Below are positions 61,013 through 64,000 of a stretch of 64,000 nucleotides of DNA, piece by piece (the first letter of the stretch is position 1; each line of letters opens with the position of its first letter). Location: NCBI RefSeq assembly GCF_900109735.1, contig NZ_FOAS01000012.1, positions 62,001-126,000 of the forward strand. The letters are read 5' to 3'. The translations under genes were made by a program, and so were the position numbers. The DNA comes from Atopomonas hussainii. GTDB lineage: Bacteria > Pseudomonadota > Gammaproteobacteria > Pseudomonadales > Pseudomonadaceae. The notes beneath the pieces are model-generated. The model searched no databases. It saw nothing but the letters and a program-made list of their open reading frames with translations, and had not been told where the DNA came from.

Positions 61013-61402
61013 TTATTCGGCAGCAGCTTCTACCGAGCCAGCGACCGGACGGTCAACCAGCTCTACGTAAGCCATCGGTGCTTTGTCGCCAGGACGGAAA
61101 CCGCACTTCAGGATACGCACGTAGCCACCCGGGCGGCCAGCGTAACGCTTGCCCAGATCGTTGAACAGCTTACCAACCGCTTCCTTAGAGCGGGTACGGT
61201 CGAAAGCCAGACGACGGTTAGCTACAGAGTCAACCTTGGCCAGAGTGATCAGCGGCTCGGCAACGCGGCGCAGTTCTTTGGCTTTCGGCAGGGTGGTTTT
61301 GATCAGCTCATGCTCGAACAGCGACACGGCCATGTTCTGGAACATAGCTTTGCGGTGCGCGCTGGTACGGCTCAGATGACGACCACTTTTACGATGACGC
61401 AT
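61013..61402 (-). CDS. rplQ: Ribosomal protein L17
   Basis: 129 residues, last gene of the alpha operon. The conserved N-terminus [38 protein letters not shown] and the later [28 protein letters not shown] identify bL17 of the 50S subunit. It follows rpoA after 44 bases; the closing hairpin lies downstream. Confidence 0.99.
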   Translation of the reverse strand: MRHRKSGRHLSRTSAHRKAMFQNMAVSLFEHELIKTTLPKAKELRRVAEPLITLAKVDSVANRRLAFDRTRSKEAVGKLFNDLGKRYAGRPGGYVRILKCGFRPGDKAPMAYVELVDRPVAGSVEAAAE

Positions 61403-61446
61403 GGTTCATTTCCTCACCGAACATCTCGTTCGGTTATAAAGGACGA

Positions 61447-62448
61447 TCAGGCCGTGGCCTTATCGTCTTTCTTCAGACTAGACGGCGGCCAGTTGTCCAG
61501 GCGCATGCCGAGCGACAGACCACGCGAGGCCAGAACGTCTTTGATCTCAGTCAGAGACTTCTTGCCTAGGTTCGGGGTCTTCAACAGCTCGACTTCGGTG
61601 CGCTGAATCAGGTCGCCAATGTAGTAGATGTTTTCAGCCTTCAAGCAGTTAGCCGAACGAACGGTCAGCTCAAGGTCATCAACCGGACGTAGCAGGATCG
61701 GGTCGATCTCGTCTTCGGCTTCCTCTTCTACCGGAGCAATGTCACCCTTCAGATCAACGAAGGCTGCCAGCTGCTGCTGCAGAATGGTCGCGGCGCGACG
61801 GATGGCCTCTTCCGGGTCCAGAGTACCGTTGGTCTCCAGATCCAGAACCAGCTTGTCCAGGTTAGTACGCTGCTCAACACGCGCACTCTCAACCACGTAC
61901 GCAACACGGCGCACAGGGCTGAAGGAGGCGTCTAATTGCAGACGACCAATGCTGCGGCTTTCGTCTTCGTCAGTTTGACGAGCGTCAGCCGGCTCGTAGC
62001 CACGGCCACGAGCAACAGTCAATTTCATGTTCAGCGAGCCATTGGCAGCCAAGTTGGCAATGACGTGATCGGGGTTAACGATCTCAACATCGTGATCCAA
62101 CTGGATGTCTGCTGCGGTCACAGCGCCCGCGCCCTTTTTAGTCAGGGACAGGGTCACTTCATCGCGACCGTGCAGCTTAATGGCCAGCCCTTTGAGGTTC
62201 AGCAGGATCTCGATGACATCCTCCTGTACGCCCTCAAGGGTGCTGTATTCGTGCAGCACGCCGTCGATTTCTGCCTCAACCACGGCACAGCCGGGCATAG
62301 AAGACAGAAGAATGCGGCGCAGTGCGTTACCCAGGGTGTGTCCAAAACCACGCTCGAGAGGCTCGAGGGTGATCTTGGCGCGGGTTGCACTGACCTCTTG
62401 TACGTCAATATGACGGGGGGTCAGGAACTCGTTTACCGAACTCTGCAT
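61447..62448 (-). CDS. rpoA: RNA polymerase alpha subunit
   Basis: 333 residues. The N-terminal dimerisation domain ([42 protein letters not shown]) and the C-terminal alpha-CTD ([60 protein letters not shown]), which contacts activators such as Vfr, are both present. It lies between rpsD and rplQ, the standard order. Confidence 0.99.
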   Translation of the reverse strand: MQSSVNEFLTPRHIDVQEVSATRAKITLEPLERGFGHTLGNALRRILLSSMPGCAVVEAEIDGVLHEYSTLEGVQEDVIEILLNLKGLAIKLHGRDEVTLSLTKKGAGAVTAADIQLDHDVEIVNPDHVIANLAANGSLNMKLTVARGRGYEPADARQTDEDESRSIGRLQLDASFSPVRRVAYVVESARVEQRTNLDKLVLDLETNGTLDPEEAIRRAATILQQQLAAFVDLKGDIAPVEEEAEDEIDPILLRPVDDLELTVRSANCLKAENIYYIGDLIQRTEVELLKTPNLGKKSLTEIKDVLASRGLSLGMRLDNWPPSSLKKDDKATA

Positions 62449-62469
62449 GAAGGCACCTTTGGTTAGCTC

Positions 62470-63090
62470 TTACTTAGAGTAGAGCTCGACGATCAGGTTT
62501 TCGTTGATGTCAGCGGACAGGTCGCTGCGAACCGGAACACTTTTGAAAGTGCCGGACTTCTTATCAGCATCGACTTCAACCCACTCGACGCGACCACGCT
62601 GAGCACACAGCTCCAGCGCTTGCACGATGCGCAGTTGGTTCTTGGACTTCTCGCGAACAGCAACCACGTCACCAGCTTTCACTTGGTAAGACGGGATGTT
62701 CACGGTCTGGCCATTCACCTGGATAGCCTTGTGGGAAACCAGCTGACGTGCTTCAGAGCGAGTAGCGCCGAAACCCATGCGGTAAACCACGTTATCCAGA
62801 CGGCACTCCAGCAGCTGCAGCAGGTTTTCGCCAGTGGCGCCCTTACGGCGAGCAGCTTCTTTGTAGTAGTTACCGAACTGACGCTCCAGCACACCGTAGA
62901 TACGACGCACTTTCTGCTTTTCACGCAGCTGGGTGCCGTATTCAGACTGGCGGCCGCGACGCTGACCATGCTGGCCAGGAGCGGTTTCAATGTTGCACTT
63001 TGACTCCAGCGCGCGGGCACCACTCTTCAGGAAGAGATCAGTACCTTCACGACGGGACAGTTTGCACTTAGGACCAATATAACGAGCCAT
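62470..63090 (-). CDS. rpsD: Ribosomal protein S4
   Basis: 206 residues. [42 protein letters not shown] and the S4 RNA-binding core [41 protein letters not shown] identify uS4. In E. coli S4 represses the alpha operon by binding the rpsM leader. The gene follows rpsK by 15 bases. Confidence 0.99.
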   Translation of the reverse strand: MARYIGPKCKLSRREGTDLFLKSGARALESKCNIETAPGQHGQRRGRQSEYGTQLREKQKVRRIYGVLERQFGNYYKEAARRKGATGENLLQLLECRLDNVVYRMGFGATRSEARQLVSHKAIQVNGQTVNIPSYQVKAGDVVAVREKSKNQLRIVQALELCAQRGRVEWVEVDADKKSGTFKSVPVRSDLSADINENLIVELYSK

Positions 63091-63105
63091 CTAACTGTCT
63101 CCTGT

Positions 63106-63495
63106 TTACACGCGGCGCTTCTTCGAAGGACGGCACCCGTTGTGCGGGATCGGCGTCACATCGGTGATGCTGGCAATCTTATAACCACAGGCGTTCAGTG
63201 CACGCACAGCGGACTCACGACCCGGACCCGGGCCTTTGACGTTTACGTCCAGGTTCTTCAGACCGTATTCCAAAGCGGCCTGACCGGCGCGCTCTGCGGC
63301 AACCTGAGCAGCAAACGGCGTGCTCTTACGCGAACCACGGAAACCGGAGCCACCTGAGGTAGCCCAAGACAGGGCGTTACCCTGACGGTCAGTGATGGTT
63401 ACGATGGTGTTGTTGAATGAGGCGTGGATATGGGCGATGCCATCCACTACCGTCTTTTTAATTTTCTTACGAGGACGAGCTGCGGGCTTTGCCAT
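63106..63495 (-). CDS. rpsK: Ribosomal protein S11
   Basis: 129 residues. [53 protein letters not shown] and the end [13 protein letters not shown]-type sequence identify uS11, a 30S platform protein. It follows rpsM with a 28-base gap. Confidence 0.99.
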   Translation of the reverse strand: MAKPAARPRKKIKKTVVDGIAHIHASFNNTIVTITDRQGNALSWATSGGSGFRGSRKSTPFAAQVAAERAGQAALEYGLKNLDVNVKGPGPGRESAVRALNACGYKIASITDVTPIPHNGCRPSKKRRV

Positions 63496-63523
63496 CTCAG
63501 TATTCCTGTTTCAGCAAATGCAA

Positions 63524-63880
63524 TTACTTGCGGATCGGCTTACGCGGGCCCTTACGGGTGCGAGCATTGGTCTTAGTACGCTGACCACGCACCGGAAGGC
63601 CGCGACGATGACGCAGACCACGGTAGCAGCCCAGATCCATCAGACGCTTGATATTCATGTTGGTCTCACGACGCAGATCACCTTCAGTGATCAGCTTGCC
63701 GACTTCGCCACGCAGAACATCAATCTGTTCTTCTGTGAGATCTTTGATCTTAGCAACCGGGTCAATACCAGCAGCAGCACAGATGTTGTAGGCAGTCGGA
63801 CGACCAACGCCGAAAATGTAGGTCAACGAGATAACAGTATGTTTGTTATCTGGAATGTTGACGCCAGCAATACGGGCCAT
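63524..63880 (-). CDS. rpsM: Ribosomal protein S13
   Basis: 118 residues, first gene of the alpha operon here. [34 protein letters not shown] and [26 protein letters not shown] identify uS13 at the 30S head. GGAG lies eight bases before the ATG. The 58-base stretch upstream to the -10 box contains no gene; no rpmJ is visible within the window. Confidence 0.99.
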   Translation of the reverse strand: MARIAGVNIPDNKHTVISLTYIFGVGRPTAYNICAAAGIDPVAKIKDLTEEQIDVLRGEVGKLITEGDLRRETNMNIKRLMDLGCYRGLRHRRGLPVRGQRTKTNARTRKGPRKPIRK

Positions 63881-63938
63881 TCAGTTAACTCCAAGTGACA
63901 GCAATCCCAGACCCAAAAGCCAAGGAAAAGGGCGCGGG

Positions 63939-63967
63939 ATCTTAACGCTGTAAAAACAAAAATTCAA
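63939..63967 (-). promoter_or_regulatory. Promoter of the alpha (rpsM) operon
   Basis: On the - strand, TTGAAT (63967-63962), 17 bases, then TAAGAT (63944-63939), with a GC-rich stretch CCCGCGCCC just after it. Each box has four matches to the consensus. The GC-rich discriminator is typical of ribosomal promoters. The leader to the rpsM ATG would be about 50 bases. Confidence 0.65.
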
Positions 63968-63991
63968 CCCGGCAGCACACTAGCTGCCGGG
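63968..63991 (-). terminator. Terminator immediately upstream of the rpsM promoter
   Basis: CCCGGCAGC (63968-63976) and GCTGCCGGG (63983-63991) form a nine-base stem with a six-base loop. On the - strand it is followed by TTGAATTTTTG, so it can end transcripts arriving from upstream genes just before the rpsM -35 box. Confidence 0.75.
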
Positions 63992-64000
63992 CTATTTAAC

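Overview
The window reads as chromosomal DNA of a gammaproteobacterium of the Pseudomonas lineage. The evidence is the vfr/crp-type regulator, the rluD-pgeF-clpB and rluD/bamD arrangement, the secA-M23-DciA block, pilS-pilR, the lldR/lldP/lldD/dld lactate locus, the leucine dehydrogenase-E1-E1-E2 cluster, and moderately high GC with long GC-rich reading frames. Gene order differs from what I remember of P. aeruginosa, so this is probably a divergent Pseudomonadaceae member. Nearly all genes are ordinary chromosomal ones; the accessory-looking stretch is 49.26-51.65 kb.

Layout. 1-2.1 kb: end of a HIT protein gene, a secreted FGE-fold protein, coq7, and an OsmC protein. 2.3-5.9 kb: vfr, then a stand-alone flagellin with a zinc metalloprotease domain inserted in its variable region (flagellinolysin type) behind a FliA-like promoter, then a Nudix/thiamine-phosphate-synthase fusion. 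5.9-14.6 kb: argJ, secA, an M23 peptidase, a DciA-like protein, rnfH/ratA, an SNF-family transporter and smpB. 14.6-20.1 kb: a UTRA regulator divergent from an ABC importer operon with an alkaline-phosphatase-superfamily hydrolase; two opposed Pho-box-like sites lie between them. 20-22 kb: SseB and a membrane protein. 21.9-28.8 kb: the lactate locus with LldR operators and an unlisted 29-codon ORF coupled to lldP. 28.9-29.2 kb: tRNA-Asn/Pro/Lys. 29.4-32.5 kb: DUF1631, PilZ and cupin genes. 32.5-38.1 kb: clpB (with a sigma-32-like promoter), pgeF, rluD and bamD. 38.1-49.2 kb: mscS, yajQ, a response regulator, panE, a histidine kinase, a cobalamin adenosyltransferase, nadE, a PP0621-type protein, pilS and pilR.

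49.2-51.65 kb: two unrecognised, overlapping genes lie between two nearly identical 53-bp REP-like repeats. They are followed by a gene-less stretch built from two inverted, hairpin-rich repeat arms. 52-59.3 kb: a branched-chain oxoacid dehydrogenase cluster (E2, E1beta, E1alpha, leucine dehydrogenase), a PilJ-N-like secreted protein, and two fatty-acid-type enzymes. 59.4-60.9 kb: an OmpA-type lipoprotein and an MBL hydrolase. 61-64 kb: the alpha ribosomal operon (rpsM, rpsK, rpsD, rpoA, rplQ), which begins with a promoter directly abutting an upstream terminator.

Most interesting points: the proteolytic flagellin under its own FliA-type promoter; the putatively Pho-controlled importer plus cytoplasmic phospho-hydrolase operon, whose substrate is unknown; the two-gene cassette between REP copies; the inverted-arm repeat; and the small ORF upstream of lldP. 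Functional statements are family recognition from sequence alone; no database search was run.
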